A stretch of 64,000 nt of DNA from Bifidobacterium moukalabense DSM 27321 (GTDB taxonomy: Bacteria > Actinomycetota > Actinomycetes > Actinomycetales > Bifidobacteriaceae): assembly GCF_000522505.1 (NCBI RefSeq), contig NZ_AZMV01000002.1, forward strand, positions 186,177 through 250,176, given 5' to 3'. The position numbers and the translations under genes are program-made. Each line of letters opens with the position of its first letter. The first letter of the stretch is position 1. The notes beneath the pieces were generated by a model that worked only from the letters and a program-made list of their open reading frames with translations, ran no database searches and was not told the origin of the DNA. Shown one piece after another: positions 44,648 to 52,845 of the stretch.

Positions 44648-45547
44648 TTATCCCTTCACGGAACCCGCCATGGATTCCTGGTAGAAGCGTTGCATCAGGA
44701 TGAACAGGATGGCGATCGGAATGGAGATCACGACCGCCGCCGCCGCGAAGCGGGCATACCAGTTCTGGATGTATTCCTTCTGCAGCATGAGCCACAGACC
44801 CAATGCCACGGTGTAGTTGGACTGCGTACGGCAGATCACCTTGGCCATGACGAAGTCGAGCCACGGACCCAGGAAGCCGATGATGGCCTGGTAGACGATC
44901 ATGGGCTTGCAGATCGGGATGATGATCTTGTAGAACACCTGGAACCGGGTGCAGCCGTCGAGCAGCGCGGCCTCGTCAAGCGAGGTCGGAATGGTGTCCA
45001 TGTAGCCCTTCATCACATAGAAGCCCGCACCGGTGCCGGCCGAGTAGACCAGAATCAGGGCGACGATGGTCATGTTGCCATCGGCCAGACCCATGGCCTT
45101 AAGGATGAAGTAGATGGCGGTGACCGCCATGATGCTCGGGAACATGCCCAGAATCAGCACGACGTTCATGAAGGTCTTGCGTACGCGGAAGCGCATGCGG
45201 CTCATGCAGTACGCCACGGACAGCACGAAGATCACCGAGATGACGCAGGTGAAGCACGCGATGATGAAGGTGGTCGTGAACATCTTCGGGAAGTTCAGCA
45301 CGTTACGGTCGGTGAACAGCACCTTGTAGTTCTCGAGCGTCCATTCCTTCGGGAAGAAGCTGCTGGTGTACGGCGCGGTGTTCTTGTTGAACGATTCCGC
45401 GAACACCCACACGATCGGAACGAGCCAGATGACGGCCAAGACGGCCAGGAACAGATGGGCCGCGATGTCACCGACGATGCGGCGCTTCTTCTGGTCGTGC
45501 AGAAAGCCGTGGCTCTCGACCGCGGCTGCGGAGTTATTGTTGCTCAT
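44648..45547 (-). CDS. malG: Maltose/maltodextrin ABC-transporter permease MalG
   Basis: A 299-residue permease, six helices, EAA loop EAALLDGCTRFQVFYKIIIP, C-terminus QRFYQESMAGSVKG. It starts inside the end of malF (4-bp overlap) and is followed directly by the pullulanase gene. It forms the maltodextrin channel with MalF. Confidence 0.93.
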   Translation of the reverse strand: MSNNNSAAAVESHGFLHDQKKRRIVGDIAAHLFLAVLAVIWLVPIVWVFAESFNKNTAPYTSSFFPKEWTLENYKVLFTDRNVLNFPKMFTTTFIIACFTCVISVIFVLSVAYCMSRMRFRVRKTFMNVVLILGMFPSIMAVTAIYFILKAMGLADGNMTIVALILVYSAGTGAGFYVMKGYMDTIPTSLDEAALLDGCTRFQVFYKIIIPICKPMIVYQAIIGFLGPWLDFVMAKVICRTQSNYTVALGLWLMLQKEYIQNWYARFAAAAVVISIPIAILFILMQRFYQESMAGSVKG

Positions 45548-46836
45548 CGGAATGCCTCCTCATTCTTGTAGGAGCCGGAATTGCGGTAGGTGATCAGCGA
45601 GACCACGGCCAGCACGATGAAGGTCATGATGCCGATGACGGCACCGAGGTTGTAATCCTGCTTGTCGACGGTCAGCTTGTACAGCCAGGTGATCAACAGG
45701 TCGGTCTTGCCCGCGGAGTCGCCCAATGGCGTCGGATCGCCGGCGGACAACAGGTAGATCACGTTGAAGTTGTTCACGTTGCCGGTGAAGGTGGTGATCA
45801 GGTACGGGGTCAGCACGAAGATGATATACGGCATGGTGATCTTCGTGAAGATCTGCCACCAGTTGGCGCCGTCGATCTTCGCCGCCTCATACTGGTCGGC
45901 CGGGATGTTCTGCAGAATGCCGGTGATCTGCATGATGGTGTACGGGATGCCGACCCACAGATTGATCACGATGACGGTGACGCGGGCCCACGTGGCGTTC
46001 GTGAAGAACGGCAGCGGGTCGGTGATCCAACCCCATGTCTGCAACATGCGGTTGACCGCGCCCTGCGGCTGGAGCATGGTGTGCATGACCAGCAGGGACA
46101 CGAATTGCGGCACCGCGATCGACATGGAGAAGCACGCACGCCAGAAGCCCTTGCCGCGAGTGGTCTTGCGGTTGATGATCATGGCTACGAACATGCCGAG
46201 GAAGAAGTTCAGGAATGTGGCGAAGAACGCCCACACCAGGGTCCAGATCAGCACCCGGACGAACAGTCCGGCGTTGACGGTGCCGCCGCTGTTGGAGAAT
46301 ACGGTGGCGAAGTTCTTCAGGCCGACCCAGTCGAAAAGGATCAGATTCTTATGGTCGTAGCTGGTGAACGCCATGGAAATCATGAAGATCAACGGCAGCA
46401 CGGTGAAGACCGCGATGCCCAGCGTAGGCAGGAACATCAGCAGCAGATGCGCCTTGGCATCGAGCAGCTCGTGCACGTCGTCCATGAAGCTCGGCGCCTT
46501 GCCGTTCTCCTGCATCTGGACCTGGGACTTGTAGGCCGCGCGCACGGATAGGACCCACAGGCCCACGAAGGCGACGCAGATCACGATGGAGCACACGCCG
46601 TATAGCAGGATGACCACGGAGCGATCAGGCTCGACATACTGCCAGAAGCCATCAACGAGCTCCTTGCCGCCCTTGTTCTCTCCAAGGCTCGGGATCTTGG
46701 ACAGGTACCCTATGCCGTTGGTGAACATGTATACGAAGAATGCGACCTCCAAGGCCAGCATGGCAATGCCCTTGACATACTGCTTGCGGACGATGTTGCC
46801 CAGACCGAACACGATTGCGGAAAGCTTGGTGAACAC
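45544..46836 (-). CDS. malF: Maltose/maltodextrin ABC-transporter permease MalF; N-terminus apparently frameshifted at a C7 run
   Basis: A 430-residue permease of the long MalF type: two N-terminal helices (about 25-90), a soluble segment, and six core helices with EAA loop EAAKIDGANWWQIFTKITMP. This frame starts at GTG (46836). Upstream, in the same frame, PSPYTVKAALTKGD is clearly coding, and before it in another frame lies MTAITLSPREMKRRRKQGAD after AGAGAGG. Taking one C from the C7 run near 46877-46883 would fuse them into a 467-residue protein. So the gene is either phase variable or slippage dependent, truncated with re-initiation at the GTG (AAAGG is 4 nt before it), or miscalled. Confidence 0.87.
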   Translation of the reverse strand: MFTKLSAIVFGLGNIVRKQYVKGIAMLALEVAFFVYMFTNGIGYLSKIPSLGENKGGKELVDGFWQYVEPDRSVVILLYGVCSIVICVAFVGLWVLSVRAAYKSQVQMQENGKAPSFMDDVHELLDAKAHLLLMFLPTLGIAVFTVLPLIFMISMAFTSYDHKNLILFDWVGLKNFATVFSNSGGTVNAGLFVRVLIWTLVWAFFATFLNFFLGMFVAMIINRKTTRGKGFWRACFSMSIAVPQFVSLLVMHTMLQPQGAVNRMLQTWGWITDPLPFFTNATWARVTVIVINLWVGIPYTIMQITGILQNIPADQYEAAKIDGANWWQIFTKITMPYIIFVLTPYLITTFTGNVNNFNVIYLLSAGDPTPLGDSAGKTDLLITWLYKLTVDKQDYNLGAVIGIMTFIVLAVVSLITYRNSGSYKNEEAFR

Positions 46837-46837
46837 G

Positions 46838-46948
46838 TCACCTTTGGTCAGTGCCGCCTTTACCGTATACGGCGATGGGGGGGACGTAATCAGCGCCTTG
46901 CTTCCGGCGGCGCTTCATCTCCCTGGGGGAAAGAGTTATTGCTGTCAT
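46838..46948 (-). CDS. Short upstream frame carrying the likely original MalF N-terminus
   Basis: A 36-codon frame beginning MTAITLSPREMKRRRKQGAD with ribosome site AGAGAGG 8 nt before its ATG. After the C7 run it reads 12 or so out-of-frame codons and ends at a TGA (46838-46840) one base before the GTG start of the malF body, a layout that permits termination-reinitiation. The basic tail before the membrane segment is normal for bifidobacterial MalF. Confidence 0.6.
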   Translation of the reverse strand: MTAITLSPREMKRRRKQGADYVPPIAVYGKGGTDQR

Positions 46949-47177
46949 TTCGACCGCCTCTCTGATTGAAAACGAACCATCTCATACATGGGAGCGGACC
47001 TACTTCGTCGCGCTTCATTGTGCGAAAGATCCGCGCTTACATGAAAAGACCTTGCTCCCCGGGCAAGGGGAAGGAGAGTTGAAAAACCTTGTCCGGGAAT
47101 GCAAAGTACGCAGAAGGAGCGAGCCATTGTGCCGAAATCACGGGAGGCATCATGGCTCGCAATGCCTCCGGTACGGC

Positions 47178-47209
47178 CGGTGGTCGGCGAACGAGTCCGC
47201 CGGCCACCG
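47178..47209 (-). repeat. Intercistronic hairpin between malE and malF
   Basis: Arms 47178-47189 and 47198-47209 pair over 12 bp with one mismatch around an 8-nt loop. There is no U-run. The 300 bp between malE and the malF upstream frame (46949-47247) hold no other gene; a second weaker inverted repeat (CCTTG...CAAGG) lies near 47048-47067. Confidence 0.6.
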
Positions 47210-47247
47210 CGGTATTCAGTTATCGCTTACAGTCCGCCGTCACCGAA

Positions 47248-48486
47248 TCACTTGGCGATGGTGCCCTTGGCCTGGTCGACCCAGTCCTGGTACTTGGAGG
47301 CGGCGTTGTCCTTGGTGATTTCCTTGTTGACCAGGGCCTTGCCGAAGGTTTCGGCCGGAGTCCACCAGTCGTTCATGCCGGCCAGGCCGGACTGCAGGAT
47401 TGCGGTGTTGGCCATGGTGTCGGCCTGGGCCTGTGCCGCAATGTCATCCTTGGTGAGATCGGCCAGGGACTTGTCGGTCGGCGGGATGGAGCGCATCTCA
47501 TAGTGCAGCTTCTGGGATTCGGTGGAGCCGAGGTATGCTGCGAACTGGGCTGCGGCCTTGGTGTTCTTGGCGTTCGGGTTGTAGGCGGCGGCCTTGGTGG
47601 CGGCGAAGGACTTCATCTGCTTCTTCTGACCGTTCACGGTGAAGGTCGGCAGCTGGGTGGCGGCGTAGTTGTCTCCCAGAGCTTCCTGGACGTCCTTGGC
47701 GGACCAGGTGCCGGAGAAGAGCACGTCGGCGGAGCCGTCCTTGATGGCGGCCAGACCGGAGGCGCCGTCATCGTCGCTGAAGTTCGGGTTGGCGACCACG
47801 TCGACCAGATAGGATGTGATGTCGGCGCCATCCTTCGGGAAGACCATGCCGGCCTTCTCGTCGGTGCCGTTCTTGCCGAACAGGGTCAGTCCGTCGAAGA
47901 AGCCTCCGATGTACCAGGAGTTGGACATCGGGAAGGTGACCTTGGCCTTGGCGAGCATGGCGTCGAAGTCCTTGGCCTCATCCGCGCTGATCTTGGACTT
48001 GTTGTAGTACATGAACCAGGTGTTGTCGGTGTACGGCACGCCGTACAGCTTGCCGTCGGTGCCGGTGACGGAGTTGATTTCCAGATCGCCGTTCTGCTCC
48101 TTGACCTGCTTCTCGGCGTCGGTGCCCAGCTGGCCGATGCCACCCTGCTCGATGAGGGTGCCCAACTGATCGGAAGCGAACATGTAGACGTCGGCGGCGG
48201 AGGCCGGATCGGTGGCGACGTTCTTGGAGGCGTCGCCTTCGGAGACGACATCGTTCTTCCAGGTGATCTTGTACTCCGGATGCGCCTTGGTGAAGTTCTC
48301 TTCGACCTTGCCCAGCCAATTGGAGTCCTTGGCCTGATCTTCCTGCGGGGCCCACACGCTCAGCGTGACGTCCTCGGTACCCGAAGAGCCCGAAGAGCTG
48401 TTGCTGCCGGAGCCGCATGCCGCAAGCGGCACCAGCATGGAGACAGCGGCCGTCAGTCCGATAGCCTTCTTCCAATCGATCTTCAT
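47248..48486 (-). CDS. malE: Maltose/maltodextrin-binding lipoprotein MalE
   Basis: A 412-residue binding lipoprotein. MKIDWKKAIGLTAAVSMLV with lipobox LAAC, a Ser/Gly linker, then VTLSVWAPQEDQAKDSNWLG at the mature start, typical of actinobacterial MalE, and GKLYGVPYTDNTWFMYYNK. The ATG at 48486 follows AAAGGAAG. It delivers maltodextrins to MalFG. Its promoter carries a LacI operator. Confidence 0.94.
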   Translation of the reverse strand: MKIDWKKAIGLTAAVSMLVPLAACGSGSNSSSGSSGTEDVTLSVWAPQEDQAKDSNWLGKVEENFTKAHPEYKITWKNDVVSEGDASKNVATDPASAADVYMFASDQLGTLIEQGGIGQLGTDAEKQVKEQNGDLEINSVTGTDGKLYGVPYTDNTWFMYYNKSKISADEAKDFDAMLAKAKVTFPMSNSWYIGGFFDGLTLFGKNGTDEKAGMVFPKDGADITSYLVDVVANPNFSDDDGASGLAAIKDGSADVLFSGTWSAKDVQEALGDNYAATQLPTFTVNGQKKQMKSFAATKAAAYNPNAKNTKAAAQFAAYLGSTESQKLHYEMRSIPPTDKSLADLTKDDIAAQAQADTMANTAILQSGLAGMNDWWTPAETFGKALVNKEITKDNAASKYQDWVDQAKGTIAK

Positions 48487-48631
48487 TGATCTTCCTTTCC
48501 TCACATAACCTATGTTCCTTCAACACGGCCGGTATCAAGCGTTCGCTCAAGCTCTGCATACGTTCACATCATCGTTTCGCGGATAATTGCTGTCCGTCTT
48601 TGGAGCCACCGGGAGTGTGTCAGTGATTGAC

Positions 48632-48661
48632 ACTATAGCATAGTTCTGCCAACGTTTGCAA
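48632..48661 (-). promoter_or_regulatory. malE promoter with overlapping LacI operator
   Basis: On the minus strand TTGCAA (48661-48656), 18 bp, TATAGT (48637-48632) with an extended TGC before the -10. The operator TGCCAACGTTTGCA (48647-48660) covers the -35 and lies 66 bp before the divergent GH13 gene, so it can control both. Confidence 0.7.
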
Positions 48662-48725
48662 TTTTGGGATAAGATATTTTCAGCAACATCAGTCAGACCG
48701 CATCCCTTCAAGGAGGCGCAGCACC

Positions 48726-50336
48726 ATGGCTTCCCGCCCGACGTACCCCCGACCGGCATGGCTCGACGCCGCCGTGTTCTATGAAATCTACCCCCAATCC
48801 TTCGCCGATGCGAACGGTGACGGCATCGGAGACATCGCCGGGATCATCTCCCGGCTGGATTACATCCAGGACCTTGGGTGCAATGCGATTTGGCTGAATC
48901 CATGTTTCGACTCCCCCTTCAAGGATGCCGGCTATGACGTACGCGACTACAAACTCGTAGCCCCCCGATACGGTACGAACGACGATCTGATCGAATTGTT
49001 CCACGAGGCTCACGGGCGCGGCATGCACATCCTGCTCGACCTGGTCCCCGGGCACACCAGCGAAGAGCACGAATGGTTCCGCCGCAGCGCCGAAGCCGGG
49101 CGCAACGAGTATTCCGATCGGTACATCTGGACGGATTCGTGGATCGCAGGCGGCGACGGACTGCCGTTCATCGGCGGCGAATCGCCACGCAACGGCACCT
49201 ACATCCTGAATTTCTTCAAATGCCAGCCGGCGCTCAACTATGGATTCGCCCACCCGAAACATGCCTGGCAGCAACCCGCCCTGGGACCGGACGCACTCGC
49301 CACCGCCGACGCGATGGTCGATGTCATGCGCTTCTGGCTGTCCTGCGGCGCCGACGGCTTCCGCGTGGACATGGCCGACAGCCTCGTCAAGCACGACGAT
49401 GACGGCAAGCCCTACACGATCCGCACCTGGCAGTATATGTTCTCGAAAATCCGCCCGGAGTTTCCCGAGGCCGCGTTCGTATCGGAATGGGGGCGTCCAT
49501 ACGAAAGCCTTGAAGCCGGTTTCGATATGGATTTCTACCTGGATTGGCGCTGGGACGGCATTGCGAACGGCTACAACATGCTGTTGCGCAACGTTGACGA
49601 TCCGTTAAGCCGCGATGGCGACCTGAGCTATTTCAACGCGGATTCCGGCACGCCGATCGCCTCGTTCCTGGAGCAATACGAACCGCAGCTGCGCGACGCC
49701 GAACGGCTGGGAGGCATGTTCGACCTCATCACCTGCAATCATGACACCGCGCGCATCGCACCGCGGCTGAGCGAACGCGAGATCGCGTTGGCCTACTGCA
49801 CGCTATTCACCCTGCCGGGAGCACCGTTCCTGTATTACGGCGACGAGATCGGCATGCGATACCTGCCCCTACCCACCCTTGAAGGGGGCTATGTGCGTAC
49901 CGGCTCACGCACGCCGATGCAGTGGGGTGAGGCAGGTTTGGCTGGGTTAGGAGCCGACGCCTGCGCAAACCCGGGCAATGGGACCTCCGCCTACCTGCCG
50001 GTCGACCCGTCCGGCGATGCGCCGACCGTCGTCGATTCGCGGGCACGCGACGATTCGCTATGGCACATCGTACGCAGTCTGCTCCATCTCAGAAACGAAA
50101 CCGAGGCGCTTCATGCAAGGGGTGCATTCACGGCACTGAGCCGCGGAAGACTGTTCGCATTCGTACGATCATCGGAATCGCAAAGGGTGATTATCGCCGT
50201 CAATCCGAGCCGGAACAGCGAACGTTTGCAACTGCCGGAAGGCGATTTCGCCGAGATCTTTCACATCGGCGACATCGAGGTATCCGATGATTCCCTGAAC
50301 ATGGGACTGCAAAGCTTCGCAATCTTATGCGGCTGA
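48726..50336 (+). CDS. GH13 alpha-glucosidase / alpha-amylase family enzyme
   Basis: A 536-residue cytoplasmic GH13 enzyme. Opening FYEIYPQSFADANGDGIGD is shared by oligo-1,6-glucosidase and trehalose-synthase-like groups. Region I reads LLDLVPGHTS, with Gly where Asn is usual; region II GFRVDMADS has the nucleophile; region III FVSEWG the acid Glu; region IV ITCNHDTAR. A short C-terminal beta domain ends at SFAILCG. ATG follows AAGGAGG. It is divergent from malE, shares its operator, and should act on imported maltodextrins. Its GH13 subfamily is not settled by eye. Confidence 0.87.
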   Translation: MASRPTYPRPAWLDAAVFYEIYPQSFADANGDGIGDIAGIISRLDYIQDLGCNAIWLNPCFDSPFKDAGYDVRDYKLVAPRYGTNDDLIELFHEAHGRGMHILLDLVPGHTSEEHEWFRRSAEAGRNEYSDRYIWTDSWIAGGDGLPFIGGESPRNGTYILNFFKCQPALNYGFAHPKHAWQQPALGPDALATADAMVDVMRFWLSCGADGFRVDMADSLVKHDDDGKPYTIRTWQYMFSKIRPEFPEAAFVSEWGRPYESLEAGFDMDFYLDWRWDGIANGYNMLLRNVDDPLSRDGDLSYFNADSGTPIASFLEQYEPQLRDAERLGGMFDLITCNHDTARIAPRLSEREIALAYCTLFTLPGAPFLYYGDEIGMRYLPLPTLEGGYVRTGSRTPMQWGEAGLAGLGADACANPGNGTSAYLPVDPSGDAPTVVDSRARDDSLWHIVRSLLHLRNETEALHARGAFTALSRGRLFAFVRSSESQRVIIAVNPSRNSERLQLPEGDFAEIFHIGDIEVSDDSLNMGLQSFAILCG

Positions 50337-50348
50337 GTATTCCTCACA

Positions 50349-50364
50349 TTGCAAACGTTCTGCA
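50349..50364. promoter_or_regulatory. LacI-type operator upstream of malQ
   Basis: TTGCAAACGTTCTGCA, an imperfect copy of the TTGCAAACGTTTGCAA palindrome. A related half site also lies within the 3' end of the GH13 gene (50220-50231). Confidence 0.6.
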
Positions 50365-50451
50365 TAGCAACCGCACCAAGTCAGTATGTCGAACATGACA
50401 CAATCATCATAAATCCATGTATTGCAACTATTTTCAGTACTGCAAAACTAT

Positions 50452-50466
50452 TTGAAAACGATAGCA
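50452..50466. promoter_or_regulatory. Second LacI-type operator upstream of malQ
   Basis: TTGAAAACGATAGCA, with the AACGAT-type core also seen before the alpha-glucosidase gene; 121 bp before the malQ start. Confidence 0.55.
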
Positions 50467-50586
50467 TAATATGGTACGGTAAATCACTGTAACGTCCGCC
50501 AGTGGCATCGTAGCCTGCCGGCACCCGACCAGACGGCATCGCCGCACCGTAGCAGATAGCACGCACGAAAGGGAGATCGAATCAGC

Positions 50587-52752
50587 ATGACAGCACCAAC
50601 GCAGCACACCGAAAGCGCCGAGCGTATCGCGCGCCCGCTTATCCAGCTGGCCAAGATCAACGGCATCTCCACCTCGTATATCGATCAGCTCGGCACCTAT
50701 GTGGAAATCCGCGACGAAGTACTCGTTTCCGTACTGGCCGCACTGGGCGTGGACGCCTCCACCGAACAAGCCATCGCCGATTCATATACCAGGGCCAGGC
50801 AGCGCATCGCCGACACGCTCATACCGTCGACCGTGGTGAAATTCATCGGCAGGCCGACCGCCGTCCCGATCCACGCCAAAGGCAATGATGTGACACTGCG
50901 CCTGCTGCTGGAAGATGGCACGCAATACCCCGGGAACCTGTGCATGCACCTGATTCCGCAGGATGACGGATCCCTGGACCTGGATCTGCCTGACGATATT
51001 CCCGTCGGCTACCATACCCTGCGCGTCAACGCGGGTGAGCTGCATGGCGAGGCGACGCTGATCTGCGCGCCGGCCCGCATCGAACTGCCGAAGGCCGTTG
51101 CCGAGAAACAGCGTTGGGGCTGGATGACGCAGCTGTATTCCGTGCGTTCCGCCGAATCATGGGGCGTAGGCGATTACGGCGATCTGCGAGACCTTCTGAA
51201 AGACGCCGCCGAGCAGTCACGCGCCGATTTCATGCTGATCAACCCGATACACGCGACCGCGCCGATCGAACCGCTCGAGCCTTCGCCGTACCTGCCGGAA
51301 TCCCGTCGATTCCTCAACGTCACCTATATTCGGCCGCAGGATATCGAGGAGTACGCCGATCTCGGCGAAGCCGATTCGGCGGAGGTCGAGCGTCTGCATG
51401 CCGAGGTGTCGCCGGCCAACGACGATCCGAATCCGATGGACATCAATTCCGCATGGTGGCATAAGCGCAAGGCCCTGCAGCTCGTATACGCGGTGCCGCG
51501 TTCCGCCGACCGCCAGTCGGCATTCGAAGCGTTCAAGGAGGCATCGGGCCCGGATCTGCGCGCATTCGCCGCATGGTCGGTGGCGTTCGAAGTATGGGGC
51601 GCCCCGTGGGATGGCACCTGGTTCGGCGAAACGAACCGCGATTCGCCCGAGGTGGCCGAACTGATGCGCGAACATGCCGATCTGATGGATTTCGAATGCT
51701 GGCTGCAGTGGATCGCCGCCGAGCAGGTGACCGCCGCGCAGCGCACCGCACGCGAATCCGGCATGGCGCTAGGGCTGGTGCAGGATATGGCTGTGGGCGT
51801 GCATGCATTGGGCGCCGACGTGTGGTGGAATCCGGAACGTTTTGCCGTCGGCAGCGTGACCGTAGGCTGCCCGCCCGACTTCTACAACCAACAGGGCCAG
51901 GATTGGGGCCAGCCACCATTCAATCCGAATTATCTGAAGAAAACCGGTTACGGCGTATACCGCGATATGGTGCACAACATGTTCTCGCGTGCGGGCGCGG
52001 TGCGCATCGACCATGTGCTGGGCCTGTTCCGCCTATGGTGGATTCCGCAGGGCGAGGGCGCAAAGGGCGGCGCGTATGTGACGTACGACTACGAGGCGAT
52101 GATAGCGATTCTCACCATCGAAGCCACACGCGCGAACGGTTTGGTGATCGGCGAGGATCTGGGCACCGTACCGGACTATGTACGTGCCGTGCTTGCCGAT
52201 CACGGACTGCTTGGCTGCACGGTGGAATGGTTCGCGCGCGTGGACGACTCCCCCAATGCGGGGGATCCCTATGCCGATCCCGCCACATACCGCAAATACG
52301 CACTGGCATCCGTCACTACGCATGACCTGCCGCCAACCGCCGGCTACCTCGAATTCGAACATGTGAAGCTGCGCGAGAGATTGCATCTGCTATCCGGTTC
52401 GGTCGAGGAGTTCCGGGCTTCCGCGATTGCGGAACGCCAGGCCATGCTCGATCGACTGGTGGAAAGCGGACTGATCACGCCGAACGTCGCCACCGATGTG
52501 GATGGGCATATCCAGGAAATCGTCGAGGCGATGCACAGAATGCTGCTCGGATCGCCGTCCGTGTTGCTGCAGGCCGCACTGGTCGACGGCGTGGGCGAGA
52601 CCCGTGCGCAGAACCAACCGGGCACTTCCAGCGAATACTCCAATTGGCGCGTACCGCTGGCCGGCCCCGACGGCAAGGTCGTCCACACCAATGAGGTGTT
52701 CGGCCTGCCGCGCGTCCAATCCCTCGCCGCCATCATGAACGGCGAAAAATAA
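50587..52752 (+). CDS. malQ: 4-alpha-glucanotransferase (amylomaltase), GH77
   Basis: A 721-residue cytoplasmic amylomaltase that disproportionates maltodextrins and releases glucose. An N-terminal extension (about 1-165) typical of actinobacterial MalQ precedes the GH77 domain, which begins WGWMTQLYSVRSAESWGVGD. Nucleophile Asp is in VRIDHVLGLF, acid Glu in IGEDLGTVPDYV, third Asp in THDLPPTAGYLE. Closing block NQPGTSSEYSNWRVPL. Start after GGGAG. It shares the maltose island with malEFG and two GH13 genes. Confidence 0.96.
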   Translation: MTAPTQHTESAERIARPLIQLAKINGISTSYIDQLGTYVEIRDEVLVSVLAALGVDASTEQAIADSYTRARQRIADTLIPSTVVKFIGRPTAVPIHAKGNDVTLRLLLEDGTQYPGNLCMHLIPQDDGSLDLDLPDDIPVGYHTLRVNAGELHGEATLICAPARIELPKAVAEKQRWGWMTQLYSVRSAESWGVGDYGDLRDLLKDAAEQSRADFMLINPIHATAPIEPLEPSPYLPESRRFLNVTYIRPQDIEEYADLGEADSAEVERLHAEVSPANDDPNPMDINSAWWHKRKALQLVYAVPRSADRQSAFEAFKEASGPDLRAFAAWSVAFEVWGAPWDGTWFGETNRDSPEVAELMREHADLMDFECWLQWIAAEQVTAAQRTARESGMALGLVQDMAVGVHALGADVWWNPERFAVGSVTVGCPPDFYNQQGQDWGQPPFNPNYLKKTGYGVYRDMVHNMFSRAGAVRIDHVLGLFRLWWIPQGEGAKGGAYVTYDYEAMIAILTIEATRANGLVIGEDLGTVPDYVRAVLADHGLLGCTVEWFARVDDSPNAGDPYADPATYRKYALASVTTHDLPPTAGYLEFEHVKLRERLHLLSGSVEEFRASAIAERQAMLDRLVESGLITPNVATDVDGHIQEIVEAMHRMLLGSPSVLLQAALVDGVGETRAQNQPGTSSEYSNWRVPLAGPDGKVVHTNEVFGLPRVQSLAAIMNGEK

Positions 52753-52772
52753 GTCCCATTTCACCGTGGTGT

Positions 52773-52818
52773 CGGTTCCATGAACTCCGCCCGTGGATAC
52801 GGGGAGTTCATGGAACCG
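52773..52818. terminator. Bidirectional hairpin between convergent genes
   Basis: CGGTTCCATGAACTCC (52773-52788) pairs exactly with GGAGTTCATGGAACCG (52803-52818), separated by 14 nt. It lies between malQ and the alpha-glucosidase gene, which converge here. Confidence 0.8.
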
Positions 52819-52845
52819 GCACCATAGATCAGGTCGCCAGACCAC

